DNA of 64,000 bases from Enterobacter chuandaensis (lineage in GTDB: Bacteria; Pseudomonadota; Gammaproteobacteria; Enterobacterales; Enterobacteriaceae), in contig NZ_QZCS01000004.1 of the NCBI RefSeq assembly GCF_003594915.1, positions 62,001 to 126,000 on the forward strand, given 5' to 3'. The notes under the pieces are model-generated. The model made no database searches, was not told the origin of the DNA, and was given only the letters and a program-made list of their open reading frames with translations. This document shows, piece after piece, positions 25,126 through 35,875 of this stretch; position 1 is the stretch's first letter, and each line of letters starts with the position of its first letter. The position numbers were made by a program, and so were the translations under genes.

Positions 25126-25869
25126 TTATTGCGCGCACACCGTGACCTGCAATGCGCTATGGTCCCCAAGCTCAGGCCAGGGACGATCTAAAAAGAGTTG
25201 TTGAATGTCAGATAACCCGGAAACCAGATACGGTTCGCAGCGGTTAACTTTCAGATGATCGGCGACGATCCAGTGCGCATGGCTTGCCGCCAGCATCGCG
25301 CGCTTAACCTCGGCATCCGCTTCTTTACCGGCACTCAAACCGAGTTCGGCATGAATAGCACACGCCCCAAGAATGGCGATGTCTGCCCGGTAGCGGGACA
25401 GCAGCGACAATGTGGCGCTTCCGGCAAACAGGCGCTGCTTCGGGTCCCATTTTCCGCCGAGCAGGATCAGCTCAATATCTTCGCGGTCACTAAAATGCTG
25501 GGCGATATCCAGCGAAGTGGTGATCACGGTGTGAGGTCCCTGAAGAAAAGTGGCGACGGCCATCACCGTGCTGCCGGCATCCAGAAACAGGGTGGAACCG
25601 GATGGAATCGCCTGCGCGACCTGCTTACCTAAACGCTGTTTGGTTTCCGGCAGGAGCGTGTTGCGGTTATGACGATTCATGGCGGAAAGATTCAGCGCGA
25701 TAGCCCCGCCGTGGTTCTTCTGCGCCAGACCCTGGTTTTCCAGGTCGGTGAGATCCCGACGGATGGTATCCGCTGACACCTGCAGCTTGTCTGCCAGGTC
25801 GGTGATGCTGGCCTGGCCTTGCTCACTGAGGAGGTCAAGAACATAGCGTTGACGCGCGGTTTTGTGCAT
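25126..25869 (-). CDS. DeoR/GlpR family transcriptional repressor
   Basis: 247 residues from the ATG at 25869 (MHKTARQRYVLDLLSEQG); the longer frame start at 25950 lacks a family match. The N-terminal DeoR helix-turn-helix spans about residues 5-58 (ITDLADKLQVSADTIRRDL), and the sugar-phosphate-binding DeoRC domain follows, with LFLDAGSTVMAVA and LLGGKWDPKQRLFAG. It is co-oriented with the YdgJ-like dehydrogenase, which it probably regulates together with itself in response to a phosphorylated sugar. Confidence 0.88.
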   Translation of the reverse strand: MHKTARQRYVLDLLSEQGQASITDLADKLQVSADTIRRDLTDLENQGLAQKNHGGAIALNLSAMNRHNRNTLLPETKQRLGKQVAQAIPSGSTLFLDAGSTVMAVATFLQGPHTVITTSLDIAQHFSDREDIELILLGGKWDPKQRLFAGSATLSLLSRYRADIAILGACAIHAELGLSAGKEADAEVKRAMLAASHAHWIVADHLKVNRCEPYLVSGLSDIQQLFLDRPWPELGDHSALQVTVCAQ

Positions 25870-26022
25870 GGGCAGCAATCCTGCAAAATGTCGCAATAGT
25901 TTGCATAATACAGCATTTTGACGCAGAGGGAAGAGGGCTGACAGGGGCAAGATGCAGGAGGATGAATCAGATGAGGAATGATTTCGGTGATATTAAGGAA
26001 ATATCGGAATAAATGGAGAGGG

Positions 26023-26043
26023 AAAATAAAGCCCCGAAGGGCT
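26023..26043 (-). terminator. Terminator of the ElaB/YqjD-like gene
   Basis: On the - strand AGCCC-TTCG-GGGCT forms a UUCG tetraloop hairpin followed by TTTATTTT, just after the stop at 26048. Confidence 0.82.
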
Positions 26044-26047
26044 GAAG

Positions 26048-26320
26048 TTATTTACGTCCCAGCAGCAGACCGAGAACAATACCCACTGCACCGGCAGCAA
26101 TCAGCCCGGTTAGTGGATTATTTCTGACCGCTTCCGTCACATCAGAAACGGCATCGCTGGCCTGAGCAGCATATTTTTTAGCAGCACCTTTAACCTGATG
26201 TTTTGGTGAATCAACGAATTCACCAAACTGCTGCTGCGCTGAACCTGCAAGTTCATCAAATTTATTTTTTGCTTTGTCTTCAGCAAATTGCGTGTTTTTA
26301 TCAGTATCGAAATCAGACAT
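26048..26320 (-). CDS. DUF883-like ElaB/YqjD family ribosome-associated membrane protein
   Basis: 90 residues from the ATG at 26320, which has an ideal AAGGAGG box. The N-terminal 60 residues are hydrophilic and helical, with repeated KNKFDELAGSAQQQFGEF-type segments; one C-terminal helix follows (about 68-87, LTGLIAAGAVGIVLGLLLG) and the protein ends with Arg-Lys. This tail-anchored layout is that of the YqjD/ElaB/YgaM group, some of which tether ribosomes to the inner membrane in stationary phase. The N-terminal half also recalls CsbD-type stress proteins. Single-gene unit with its own terminator. Confidence 0.8.
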   Translation of the reverse strand: MSDFDTDKNTQFAEDKAKNKFDELAGSAQQQFGEFVDSPKHQVKGAAKKYAAQASDAVSDVTEAVRNNPLTGLIAAGAVGIVLGLLLGRK

Positions 26321-26439
26321 TTTGGCCTCCTTTTGTAGATACATAAAGGATAGCCTCTCTCGGAAAAGATGAGAGGCGAAACGCTAAATTACGGGGCAAA
26401 TACGCCTGTTTTCAGATATATCTCCATGTCAGGAGCGCG

Positions 26440-27108
26440 TTATTTGTCGTTCTCATCCTGACCGTAATAGAGTTTGCCGATCCGGATAAGCGGACGGCTC
26501 TGAGATTTACGGTGCAGGTTACTGTCCCGAAGGGAATATACGCAGCCGCAATACTCCTGCTGGTAAAACTGTTCCCGCTTGCTGATCTCAATCATGCGTG
26601 AGGAGCCGCCCTGTTTGCGCCAGTTATAGTCCCAGTAGACCATGCCCGGATAGTGGGCCGCTGCACGCTGGCCGCAGTCATTGATCTGCTGCATATTCTT
26701 CCAGCGGGAGATCCCCAGCGAGCTGCTGATAACGCTAAAACCATTCTCTGCCGCATAAAGCGCGGTGCGCTCGAACCGCATGTCAAAGCACATGGTGCAG
26801 CGGACGCCGCGCTCGGGTTCCCACTCCATGCCTTTCGCGCGTTCAAACCAGTTATCGGTGTCGTAGTCGGCATCGACAAACGGCACGCCGTGTTTTTCGG
26901 CAAAACGAATGTTTTCCTCCTTACGGATGAGGTATTCCTTTTGCGGATGGATGTTGGGGTTATAGAAGAAAATGGTGTAATCAATGCCCGAAGCCTGAAT
27001 CGCTTCCATGACTTCACCGGAGCAGGGGGCGCAGCAGGAGTGCAGCAGAAGTTTATCAGCGCAGTTCGGCAGGGTGAGTTGCGGGCGGATGAAGGGAGTT
27101 GTACTCAT
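26440..27108 (-). CDS. queH: Epoxyqueuosine reductase QueH
   Basis: 222 residues. The QueH (formerly DUF208) cysteines are all present: Cys25-Cys26-x2-Cys29 (HSCCAPC), Cys104 and Cys107 (RCTMC), and Cys187 and Cys189 (YCGC), which bind an iron-sulfur cluster and an additional iron. The enzyme reduces epoxyqueuosine to queuosine at position 34 of GUN-anticodon tRNAs, the final step of queuosine synthesis. E. coli uses the unrelated, cobalamin-dependent QueG instead; QueH needs no cobalamin. It stands alone between stress and acetyltransferase genes. Confidence 0.92.
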   Translation of the reverse strand: MSTTPFIRPQLTLPNCADKLLLHSCCAPCSGEVMEAIQASGIDYTIFFYNPNIHPQKEYLIRKEENIRFAEKHGVPFVDADYDTDNWFERAKGMEWEPERGVRCTMCFDMRFERTALYAAENGFSVISSSLGISRWKNMQQINDCGQRAAAHYPGMVYWDYNWRKQGGSSRMIEISKREQFYQQEYCGCVYSLRDSNLHRKSQSRPLIRIGKLYYGQDENDK

Positions 27109-27230
27109 GTTGTTCTACAATATGTTAATGAAATTTATGGAATTGTAGCACAAGTTATCAGTCTCTTCAGACTGTACTGATGGGAACGGAAGATCCCGCC
27201 TGGTCGGGATCCTCGCGCTGAGCGGCGCCG

Positions 27231-27707
27231 CTATTCGGCAAATTTGAGCAGCGCTTCGCCGTCAAGACGGTAGCGTACCCATTCGGGCTGCGGCAGCGCG
27301 CCGATGCTCAGGTAAAAATCAATGGCGGGCTGGTTCCAGTCCAGCACGCTCCATTCAAGGCGGCCACACTGCCGTTTTACCGCGAGCTGTGCGATATGTT
27401 TCAGCAGCGCTCTGCCCGCGCCTTTACCGCGATACGCCGGGGAAATGTACAGGTCTTCCATATAAATCCCGTTGCGTCCAAGCCAGGTCGAATAGCTGGT
27501 GAAGAATACGGCATAGCCGACGATCTTGCCTTCAAATTCCGCGATCAACGCCTCGGTTTTACTGCCCGCCCCAAAGAGGGTTTCCCGGATCTCTTCCGGC
27601 GTGGTTACCACCTCATCAGGTGCTTTTTCATATACCGCCAGCTCATAGATCATGGCGTAAATGGCTGCGGCATCTTCGGGACGGGCCTGACGAAGGGTTA
27701 TGCTCAT
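27231..27707 (-). CDS. GNAT family N-acetyltransferase (SSAT-like)
   Basis: 158 residues from the ATG at 27707 (MSITLRQARPEDAAAI); a longer frame crosses into the divergent lysR gene. Acetyl-CoA binding is shown by the RGKGAGRAL motif near residues 93-101, preceded by the strand MEDLYISPAYRG. The YEKAPDEVV and WVRYRLDGEAL segments resemble the diamine/spermidine N-acetyltransferase group (SSAT family). The substrate is probably a polyamine or similar amine, but not certain. It is divergent from a LysR gene with a 90-base gap, so regulation by that protein is possible. Confidence 0.85.
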   Translation of the reverse strand: MSITLRQARPEDAAAIYAMIYELAVYEKAPDEVVTTPEEIRETLFGAGSKTEALIAEFEGKIVGYAVFFTSYSTWLGRNGIYMEDLYISPAYRGKGAGRALLKHIAQLAVKRQCGRLEWSVLDWNQPAIDFYLSIGALPQPEWVRYRLDGEALLKFAE

Positions 27708-27797
27708 TGTTTTTCCTGTTTTTTTGCATCTGTTTCGATTGATGGCGTCAAGCATACGGAGTATTGTCCGAAGAATTAAGTGCAATGAAATCAACAA

Positions 27798-28724
27798 ATG
27801 ATGAATATTATGCATCCGGCGCTGAAACGTCTTGATTTAAACCTGCTGCCCGTTTTTGACGCCATTTACCGCCACCGTTCGGTTCGCCTGGCAGCCGACG
27901 AGCTGGCCATGAGCACTTCAGCACTGAGCCATGCGTTGTCGCGTTTGCGCACGACCCTCAACGATCCGCTCTTTTTTCGGGAAGGGCATCGTATGTCCCC
28001 CAGCGTGTATGCCGCTCAGCTTGCGCCTTCCATTGCTTCCGCACTGTCGTTTCTGAATCATGAGTTGACCCCGCAGCCGGAGTTTGACGCGGCCAGCAAT
28101 ACTGAAAGCTTACAAATTGGAATTACGGACTTTACCGCGCTGTGCATTTTCCCAGCGCTGATGCACAAACTGCAGCTTGCTGCCCCTGGGTTGCGTTTCG
28201 AATTGCGCTATCTGCCGCACAGCCCGGCGCTGACGGAACTGCTGGCGGGCGAAGTGGATCTCGCGCTGGGGTTCAGCACCCAGGATGATATCCGTCATCC
28301 GGAACTGGAAGAGATCGACTGGTTTAAAGATGAGTATGTGGTCATCAGCAACGCGCGTCGGACACGGTTGACGCTGAAGGATTACCTCGCTGCCCGACAC
28401 CTGGTGGTGACGCCGTGGAATGAGAAGCAGGGCGTTCTTGACGTGCGGCTTGAGCAGCTGGGCTATACCCGCCAAATCGCGATCAAAACGCCGTCGATGC
28501 TCAGCGCGCCGTTTATCGTTGCGGAAAGCGACCTGCTGATGGCGATTCCTCGTTATGCCGCAGAGAAACTGATTGCGGCAGCGGAACTGAGGATTTTTCC
28601 TTTACCGTTTTCGATACAACCTTTTGAAGTGAAAATTTACTCGCATAAGCGCAGCGGTCAGCGGGGCGCAACCCGCTGGCTTAAAGAAGCGCTGCAGGTG
28701 CTGGCGCAGCAGGGGGAAAATTGA
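27798..28724 (+). CDS. LysR family transcriptional regulator
   Basis: 308 residues from 27798; an internal ATG at 27810 (MHPALKRLDLNLL) is an equally good start, and both have weak ribosome binding sites. The helix-turn-helix includes LAADELAMSTSALSHALSRL (about residues 30-50), and the effector domain contains the TLKDYLAARHLVVTP segment of the NodD/LinR/NahR-like group. It is divergent from the acetyltransferase gene, its likely target. A GC-rich hairpin without T tract lies at about 28752-28790 downstream. The effector is unknown. Confidence 0.87.
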   Translation: MMNIMHPALKRLDLNLLPVFDAIYRHRSVRLAADELAMSTSALSHALSRLRTTLNDPLFFREGHRMSPSVYAAQLAPSIASALSFLNHELTPQPEFDAASNTESLQIGITDFTALCIFPALMHKLQLAAPGLRFELRYLPHSPALTELLAGEVDLALGFSTQDDIRHPELEEIDWFKDEYVVISNARRTRLTLKDYLAARHLVVTPWNEKQGVLDVRLEQLGYTRQIAIKTPSMLSAPFIVAESDLLMAIPRYAAEKLIAAAELRIFPLPFSIQPFEVKIYSHKRSGQRGATRWLKEALQVLAQQGEN

Positions 28725-28893
28725 TTAATGACATAGGCTATCTGAGTGATGCCCCGCGCTGCCGCAAGCAATCGACAGGCGCGCGGGGACCGTAACTGAT
28801 AGGTTTCAGTGGGTATCTCAGTAAAATATATGTTAAGCATGCGGTCCCTGTAATGAGGGGGACAGCGGATCAAAAAGTTAATTCATTAAATGA

Positions 28894-29265
28894 TTAGCTA
28901 TTGCGGGGAACTCTTATTATCAAAGGCGTTGTCTCAAATCCGTGCGGGCATTTGCGCGCATTGCAATGCTCAGCATATGAGCAGTCTTCTGAATCCGGTT
29001 CTTTATTAAAAGGACAGGCCATTTTGTTTTTTATTTCGTGCCACAGGTTCTCATTGTATGGCGAGACGTTATAAAGGGTTATTTGGTTAAACACACCATT
29101 TACAAAAATTCCATTTTTTGCTGCATGTATTCTGTCTCCGGGCAAAAGATAGATGTCACTCTCGTACCAAATTATTAATCTTAATAATTTTAAACCCACT
29201 ATGTGCGAATAAACGACGCCTGTGTTAGGACAAATGACAGAACTTAATACTCGCCACGACATCAT
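28894..29265 (-). CDS. Unknown Cys-rich protein
   Basis: 123 residues from the ATG at 29265, chosen because GGAG lies 6 bases upstream. I do not recognise a family. The N-terminus contains PNTGVVYSHIVGLKLLRLI and a region that may form a small beta domain. The last 40 residues carry four cysteines (ACPFNKEPDSEDCSYAEHC then ARKCPHG) that could bind a metal or form a small zinc-finger-like fold. Codon use is AT-richer than the neighbours, and the next 600 bases are also AT-rich, which suggests a transferred segment. It is transcribed alone. Confidence 0.55.
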   Translation of the reverse strand: MMSWRVLSSVICPNTGVVYSHIVGLKLLRLIIWYESDIYLLPGDRIHAAKNGIFVNGVFNQITLYNVSPYNENLWHEIKNKMACPFNKEPDSEDCSYAEHCNARKCPHGFETTPLIIRVPRNS

Positions 29266-29915
29266 GCTTTTCTCCATCCATAAGATATTTTTACCTGGAT
29301 TTAGGTTTAGCACGTGATGAGACATCGATCAATATTGTAACTCATTGATATTGATCGTTATTTTAAAGTTCTCTGCTTTTTATCTATATATAACAATGAT
29401 TTGCGAAACATGGTTTTGATAATTGTTATGAATTATTTATCAAACATGAAAAGAGGAGTGGTTTGATTTTGACCGTTTACAGATTCTGAACGCAAAAAAT
29501 AACATTCCTGAGAGGGGTTTATTATTAAACAAAATTTAGTCATGGCAGAAATGATTTCATTTCAATATGTTACCAGGTTTAAAGTTTAGAAAGTTTTTTG
29601 AATTATTATCAACGCTGCTTATTGATTCACCGAATAAAGGGTACTACAGGCGCTTTTTCCTGGGTTAGCCATAGAAAAGGACTGAATTCGAATGCAGATG
29701 CCAGCATTTCAAAGAGAAATTATTCAGAATGCCTTATGTATGATTATGCTCTTCCAGAGCCTGGTTAGGTTTCTTACCGTCAACGCATCGCTATCCGAAT
29801 CAAACTGTGCTGTATAGGCAAACACATTCAGGCTGATGCGTATCCAGAACGACTGTTTACATCAGGTTGCTTAAGCAGGTACCATACCCCCCTATAGTAT
29901 CTCAGCGGAGGGCGT
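29266..29915. other. AT-rich intergenic segment with frm promoter at its right end
   Basis: This 650-base gap carries no gene I can support; the longest + strand frame is about 40 codons from 29692 and has no family features. The AT-rich composition to about 29650 differs from the flanks, as in decayed or transferred DNA. The right end holds the frmRA promoter and operator (see next entry). Confidence 0.5.
29883..29900 (+). promoter_or_regulatory. FrmR operator (G/C-tract type)
   Basis: CATACCCCCCTATAGTAT is a six-C tract flanked by AT-rich arms; read on the other strand it is ATACTATAGGGGGGTATG. This is the form of operators bound by FrmR and RcnR-type repressors. It lies 16 bases before the frmR start, overlapping the likely promoter, so repression of frmRA in the absence of formaldehyde is expected. 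Confidence 0.82.
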
Positions 29916-31341
<1,426 letters not shown>

Positions 31342-31347
31342 CTCTTC

Positions 31348-31377
31348 TGCCAGCGGTTTTTCGCCGCTGGCATTTCT
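31348..31377 (+). terminator. Rho-independent terminator of frmRA
   Basis: Perfect 9-bp stem TGCCAGCGG / CCGCTGGCA with a 7-base loop, then TTTCTTT, six bases after the frmA stop. It ends the operon before any frmB. Confidence 0.88.
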
Positions 31378-31422
31378 TTAATAATCTTTACTAAAGTGTG
31401 ACCAGTGCGGCGTTTTTAGCCG

Positions 31423-31449
31423 TAATTTAAATCTCAACCGTGCCGATGA
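31423..31449 (+). promoter_or_regulatory. Candidate sigma-28 (FliA) promoter of trg
   Basis: TAATTTAA at 31423-31430 and GCCGATGA at 31442-31449 are separated by exactly 11 bases, as in the flagellar consensus TAAAGTTT-N11-GCCGATAA. The -10 part matches 7 of 8, the -35 part is weaker. Chemoreceptor genes such as trg are FliA-dependent in E. coli. Confidence 0.55.
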
Positions 31450-31501
31450 CTATCTAACAGGCGTGTTTTTACGCATCTTACCTATAAGAGAGTCGACGGT
31501 C

Positions 31502-33193
31502 ATGGACAACACTACTTCGATGCAGGCGCAGCGCAAGCTGAGCTTCCTGCATCACATCAGGCTGGTTCCGCTGTTTTCCTCCATTCTCGGTGGCATTATT
31601 CTGCTGTTTGCCTTGAGCTCAGGTCTGGCGGGGTACTTCCTGCTGCAGGCAGATACCGATCAGCAGGATGTCACATCAGAAATTCAGGTGCGTATGGGGC
31701 TGTCCAACAGTTCAAACCATCTGCGCACCGCGCGTATCAATATGATCCACGCCGGGGCGGCAAGCCGTATCGCGGAGATGGATGCCATGAAGCAGAACAT
31801 CCGCGAGGCAGAAACGCGTATTAAGCAGTCTCAGGATAGCTTTACCGCCTATATGAATCGTTCCGTGCGCAGCGCTGCGGACGAAGCGCTGGATGCGGAC
31901 CTGAAAGCACGCTATGACGCCTATATTGCGGGGCTGCAGCCGATGGTCAAATTTGCCAAAAACGGCATGTTCGAGGCCATCATCAATCACGAAAACGAAA
32001 CTGCGCGCCCGTTGGATGACGCCTATAATGCGGTATTGCTGAAAGCGATTAAGATCCGCACCGACCGCGCGAATGCCCTGACGGCGCAGGCGCACAGCCG
32101 CACGCAGTTGGGCCTGATGTTTATGGTAGGCGCGTTTGCGCTGGCGCTGGTGCTGACGGCGCTGACCTTTATTGTGCTGCGCCGGACGGTCATTAATCCG
32201 CTCCAGCGTGCCGCCACCCGCATCGAGAATATCGCGAAGGGCGATTTAACGATGCCTGACGATGCGACGAGCCGCAGCGAAATTGGCCGACTGACGCGTG
32301 ACCTGCAAACCATGCAGCACTCTCTGGAGACCACCGTTGGTACCGTGCGTCAGGGGGCAGAAGAGATCTACCGTGGAACCAGCGAAATTTCCGCCGGTAA
32401 CACCGATCTCTCTTCGCGCACCGAGCAGCAGGCTGCCGCGATTGAACAGACTGCCGCCAGCATGGAGCAGCTGACCGCGACGGTGAAACAGAACGCCGAT
32501 AACGCGCATCATGCCAGCAAGCTGGCGGAAGATGCCTCCGGGAAAGCCAGCCGCGGCGGTCAGATGGTTTCCGGCGTGGTCAAAACCATGGGCAATATCT
32601 CCAGCAGTTCGAAGAAAATCTCTGAGATTACCGCGGTGATTAACAGCATCGCCTTCCAGACCAATATCCTGGCGCTTAACGCGGCGGTAGAAGCGGCGCG
32701 CGCGGGCGAGCAGGGACGCGGGTTTGCCGTGGTGGCGAGCGAAGTGCGTACCCTGGCCAGCCGCAGCGCCAACGCAGCAAAAGAGATTGAAAGCCTGATT
32801 AACGAATCGGTATCGCTGATTGACCAGGGGTCTGGCGAGGTCGTTGCCGCAGGCAACACCATGAATGAAATCGTCGAAGCGGTGAAGCGCGTCACTGACA
32901 TCATGCTGGAGATCGCCGCCGCGTCTGACGAGCAGAGCCGCGGTATCGTGCAGGTCAGCCAGGCCATTTCTGAGATGGATAAAGTGACGCAGCAGAACGC
33001 CTCGCTGGTGGAAGAGGCCTCCGCGGCGGCGGCGTCGCTGGAAGAACAGGGCGCACGATTGACCGAGGCGGTTGGCGCGTTTCGTCTGAACGGCACGAAG
33101 ACTGGCCGCGTGGTAGCGTCTGCGCCAGTGGCAATGAGCACGCCGCTGCGTCCGGCGGTGACGGTTTCGGGGGATAACTGGGAGACGTTCTGA
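31502..33193 (+). CDS. trg: Methyl-accepting chemotaxis protein III Trg (ribose/galactose receptor)
   Basis: 563 residues from the ATG at 31502 ([13 protein letters not shown]). It is a strong match to E. coli Trg over its length: [17 protein letters not shown] at the first membrane helix, a periplasmic helical bundle (about 60-205) with [14 protein letters not shown], a second helix at about 208-230, HAMP domain, and the signalling tip [20 protein letters not shown]. Trg senses ribose and galactose through their periplasmic binding proteins. Unlike E. coli Trg, the C-terminus is longer and ends NWETF, the docking pentapeptide for CheR and CheB found on Tar and Tsr. Position before ydcI matches E. 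coli. Confidence 0.93.
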   Translation: MDNTTSMQAQRKLSFLHHIRLVPLFSSILGGIILLFALSSGLAGYFLLQADTDQQDVTSEIQVRMGLSNSSNHLRTARINMIHAGAASRIAEMDAMKQNIREAETRIKQSQDSFTAYMNRSVRSAADEALDADLKARYDAYIAGLQPMVKFAKNGMFEAIINHENETARPLDDAYNAVLLKAIKIRTDRANALTAQAHSRTQLGLMFMVGAFALALVLTALTFIVLRRTVINPLQRAATRIENIAKGDLTMPDDATSRSEIGRLTRDLQTMQHSLETTVGTVRQGAEEIYRGTSEISAGNTDLSSRTEQQAAAIEQTAASMEQLTATVKQNADNAHHASKLAEDASGKASRGGQMVSGVVKTMGNISSSSKKISEITAVINSIAFQTNILALNAAVEAARAGEQGRGFAVVASEVRTLASRSANAAKEIESLINESVSLIDQGSGEVVAAGNTMNEIVEAVKRVTDIMLEIAAASDEQSRGIVQVSQAISEMDKVTQQNASLVEEASAAAASLEEQGARLTEAVGAFRLNGTKTGRVVASAPVAMSTPLRPAVTVSGDNWETF

Positions 33194-33202
33194 CTCGCCA
33201 GC

Positions 33203-33235
33203 CGTGTCGGGTGGCGCTTCGCTTACCCGACCTAC
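33203..33235. repeat. REP-like element after trg
   Basis: GTCGGGTGGCGC-TTCG-CTTACCCGACCTAC is a REP-type imperfect palindrome in the convergent gap between trg and gcd. Confidence 0.7.
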
Positions 33236-33249
33236 CAAAGCTGGCCTAC

Positions 33250-33277
33250 AAAAAAGGGACCTTTCGGTCCCTTTTTT
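33250..33277. terminator. Bidirectional rho-independent terminator between trg and gcd
   Basis: AAAAAAGGGACC-TTTC-GGTCCCTTTTTT is a perfect palindrome with an A run on one side and a T run on the other, able to end both convergent transcripts. Confidence 0.92.
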
Positions 33278-33283
33278 CATCCG

Positions 33284-35665
33284 TTACTGCTTATCGGGTA
33301 ACGCATACGCGATAACGTAATCACCGCGATCCGGTGACTGGCGCGCACCGCCCGCGTTAATGATGATGTACTGTTTACCGGTTTTCGGCGAAACGTAGGT
33401 CATCGGGCCGGACTGGCTGCCGACCGGCAGACGGTCCTTCCAGATCTCTTTCCCGGTGGCGGTGTCAAACGCGCGCAGATAGAAATCCTGGGTGCCGGCG
33501 AAGAACAGCAGGCCGGACTGGGTAGAAAGCGATGCGCCCAGCGTCGGCATCCCGATGGGGATCGGCATGTGCATGCGAATGCCCAGCGGACCGGTATCTT
33601 CCACGGTACCAACCGGTACCTGCCACACCAGCTTGCCGGTTTTCAGATCAACGGCCGACATGGTGCCGAACGGCGGCTTCTGGCACGGAATACCCAGCGG
33701 CGACAGGAAGCGTTCGCGCATTGCGCCGAACGGGGTACCGTCCATCGGGACAATGCCCATCTCGATGCCGCTGGCGTTTTTCGCCACGTTAGCGCGCGGC
33801 ACCATGTAGTTTGCCAGCCCCAGGCGCATATCGTTGACGAACATCAGGCTATTGTTCGGGTCAACGGAGACGCTGCCCCAGTTCATCCCGCCGAGCGAGC
33901 CGGGGAACTGCAGGGAACGGTCGAGACCAGGCGGGGTGAAGACGCCCTGATGGCGCATCTCTTTGAACTGAATACGGCACAGCAGCAGGTCAACAGGCGT
34001 CGCCCCCCACATGTCGGATTCGGTCAGCGTCTGGTTGCCAATCATCGGCATGCCCACGGAATACGGCTGGGTCGGGGAGTAGCGTTCGCCTTCGACGTTA
34101 CCCGCCGGGACAGGACGTTCTTCTACCTTCGCCACCGGCTTGCCGGTTTCACGGTTAAGCATAAAGATCATGCCCTGCTTGCTTGTCTGCACCAGCACCG
34201 GCGTGGTGCCGCCTTTGCCGTCAGGCAGGTCGTACAGCAGCGGCTGGGAAGGCAGGTCGAAATCCCACAGATCGTGGTGGGTGGTCTGGAAATGCCAGCG
34301 CACCTGTCCGGTGGTGGCGTCCACGGCGACGATGGAGGAGCTGTATTTATCGTCCAGCGCGGTACGTTCGCCCGCCCAGAAGTCCGGGGTGGCGTTGCCG
34401 GTTGGCAGATAGATCAGGTTCAGCTTTGCATCGTAAGACATCGCAGACCAGACGTTCGGCGTACCGCGTGTGTAGGTCTGGCCTTCTGGCGGCAGGCCGG
34501 TGAGGTTCGGGTTACCCGGATCCCACGCCCAGGCAAGCTTACCGGTGTGAACGTCGTATGCGCGCACCACCCCCGGCGGTTCGCCGGTGGAGAAGTTATC
34601 CGCGACGCGACCGCCGACGACAACGACGTTTCCGGCCACCAGCGGCGTGGAGGTCTGCTGATAATAGCCCGGCTTGATCTCGCCCATGCCGACGCTCAGA
34701 TCCACGGTGCCATGGTCACCGAAGTCTTCACAGACCTTGCCGGTATCCGCGTTGATGGCAATCAGGCGGGCATCGGTGGTTGGCAGGAACAGACGGCGAG
34801 GGCAGGCGGCAGGCTGCGTCTCGGTATGTGACGTTGTCACGCTGGAGCGATCTTCAAAATAGCCCAGACCGCGGCAGCGCTGCCAGTTAGGCGCTGTTGC
34901 TTTGGAATCATAACGCCATTTTTCTTTCCCGGAATCCACGTCCAGCGCCAGCACTTTACTGTACGGGGTGCAGACATACAGCGTATCGCCAACCTGCAAT
35001 GGCGTGTTCTGATCTTCCGCACCGGAGCCATTGCTCTGCGGAATATCCCCGGTGTGCGCCACCCACGCGACTTTCAGGTCGCTGACGTTTTGCTTGTTAA
35101 TTTGATCCAGCGCGGCGAAGCGGTCGCCATGGGTGGTGTTGCCCCAGTGCTCCCAGTTCTTTTGCTGCTCGCCGGGTGTGACGGGCTTCACCGGAACGGG
35201 CTCGTTCGCCGTCACCAGGGTTTGCGGCTTAAACATCCACCCCAGGCTGACCAGCATCGCCACCGCCAGAACGGCCGCAACGGTAAACGCCGGTGCCTTA
35301 TTCGAGGCGTTGTGGTTTGCCGCGCGCAGGAAAGGCCAGACGATGGCGCAAAGGAAGGCCAGTACGGCAAAGGTAAAGAGGCGTGAGAAGAGCGGCCAGA
35401 AATCCCAGCCCGCATCGCTTACCGCCCAGATCAGCGAGGCGATAAACGCGATGCCATAAAGCACGATCCCGCTGCTGCGATTGAGGAAAATCAGGAGCGC
35501 GGCAATGACCATCACCACGCCCATTATTACGAAGTAAAAACTTCCGCCTACGGTGGCGAGCTTAAAGCCCAGTCCGCCGACCGCCAGACCGATGAGCAAC
35601 ATCAGTCCGGCAAGGAGCCACTGCAGAATACGAGGTATTCCACGCGGCGCGCTGCCAAATGCCAT
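33284..35665 (-). CDS. gcd: Membrane-bound PQQ-dependent glucose dehydrogenase Gcd
   Basis: 793 residues from the ATG at 35665 (E. coli Gcd is 796); the frame is open upstream to 35764 but lacks family sequence. Five N-terminal membrane helices (residues about 10-140) precede a periplasmic eight-bladed quinoprotein propeller, with features such as NWEHWGNTTHGDRFAALDQIN, YDSKATAPNWQRCRG and TTHHDLWDFDLPSQPLLYDL. The enzyme oxidises glucose to gluconolactone in the periplasm and passes electrons to ubiquinone. It needs PQQ, which no gene in this window makes. In E. coli gcd is far away; here it sits between trg and ydcI. Confidence 0.94.
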   Translation of the reverse strand: MAFGSAPRGIPRILQWLLAGLMLLIGLAVGGLGFKLATVGGSFYFVIMGVVMVIAALLIFLNRSSGIVLYGIAFIASLIWAVSDAGWDFWPLFSRLFTFAVLAFLCAIVWPFLRAANHNASNKAPAFTVAAVLAVAMLVSLGWMFKPQTLVTANEPVPVKPVTPGEQQKNWEHWGNTTHGDRFAALDQINKQNVSDLKVAWVAHTGDIPQSNGSGAEDQNTPLQVGDTLYVCTPYSKVLALDVDSGKEKWRYDSKATAPNWQRCRGLGYFEDRSSVTTSHTETQPAACPRRLFLPTTDARLIAINADTGKVCEDFGDHGTVDLSVGMGEIKPGYYQQTSTPLVAGNVVVVGGRVADNFSTGEPPGVVRAYDVHTGKLAWAWDPGNPNLTGLPPEGQTYTRGTPNVWSAMSYDAKLNLIYLPTGNATPDFWAGERTALDDKYSSSIVAVDATTGQVRWHFQTTHHDLWDFDLPSQPLLYDLPDGKGGTTPVLVQTSKQGMIFMLNRETGKPVAKVEERPVPAGNVEGERYSPTQPYSVGMPMIGNQTLTESDMWGATPVDLLLCRIQFKEMRHQGVFTPPGLDRSLQFPGSLGGMNWGSVSVDPNNSLMFVNDMRLGLANYMVPRANVAKNASGIEMGIVPMDGTPFGAMRERFLSPLGIPCQKPPFGTMSAVDLKTGKLVWQVPVGTVEDTGPLGIRMHMPIPIGMPTLGASLSTQSGLLFFAGTQDFYLRAFDTATGKEIWKDRLPVGSQSGPMTYVSPKTGKQYIIINAGGARQSPDRGDYVIAYALPDKQ

Positions 35666-35875
35666 TTCTGTCTCCTGTAAATCCCCCTTCGCGCTGTATA
35701 TGTACCAGTTGGGTAACAAAAGCGAGGGAGAAATGATTAATACGAATGAATCCGTGGTTATCAAACGATTTCACGAACCATTTGGTGAATTCACCGTTAT
35801 GATAAAACTGTTAAATTGTTTTACGCAATTGTTAATGAATCATTCCGCATTATTTGATTAAGGCACAGGACAGTT

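Noticed and set aside
27192..27211. Hairpin GATCCCG...CGGGATC between the acetyltransferase and queH
   Set aside because: A good stem but no T tract in either direction, so I do not call it a terminator.
33569..34831. 420-codon + strand frame across gcd
   Set aside because: Antisense to gcd, rich in Arg, His and Ala as expected from reversed coding sequence; no ribosome binding site or known domain.
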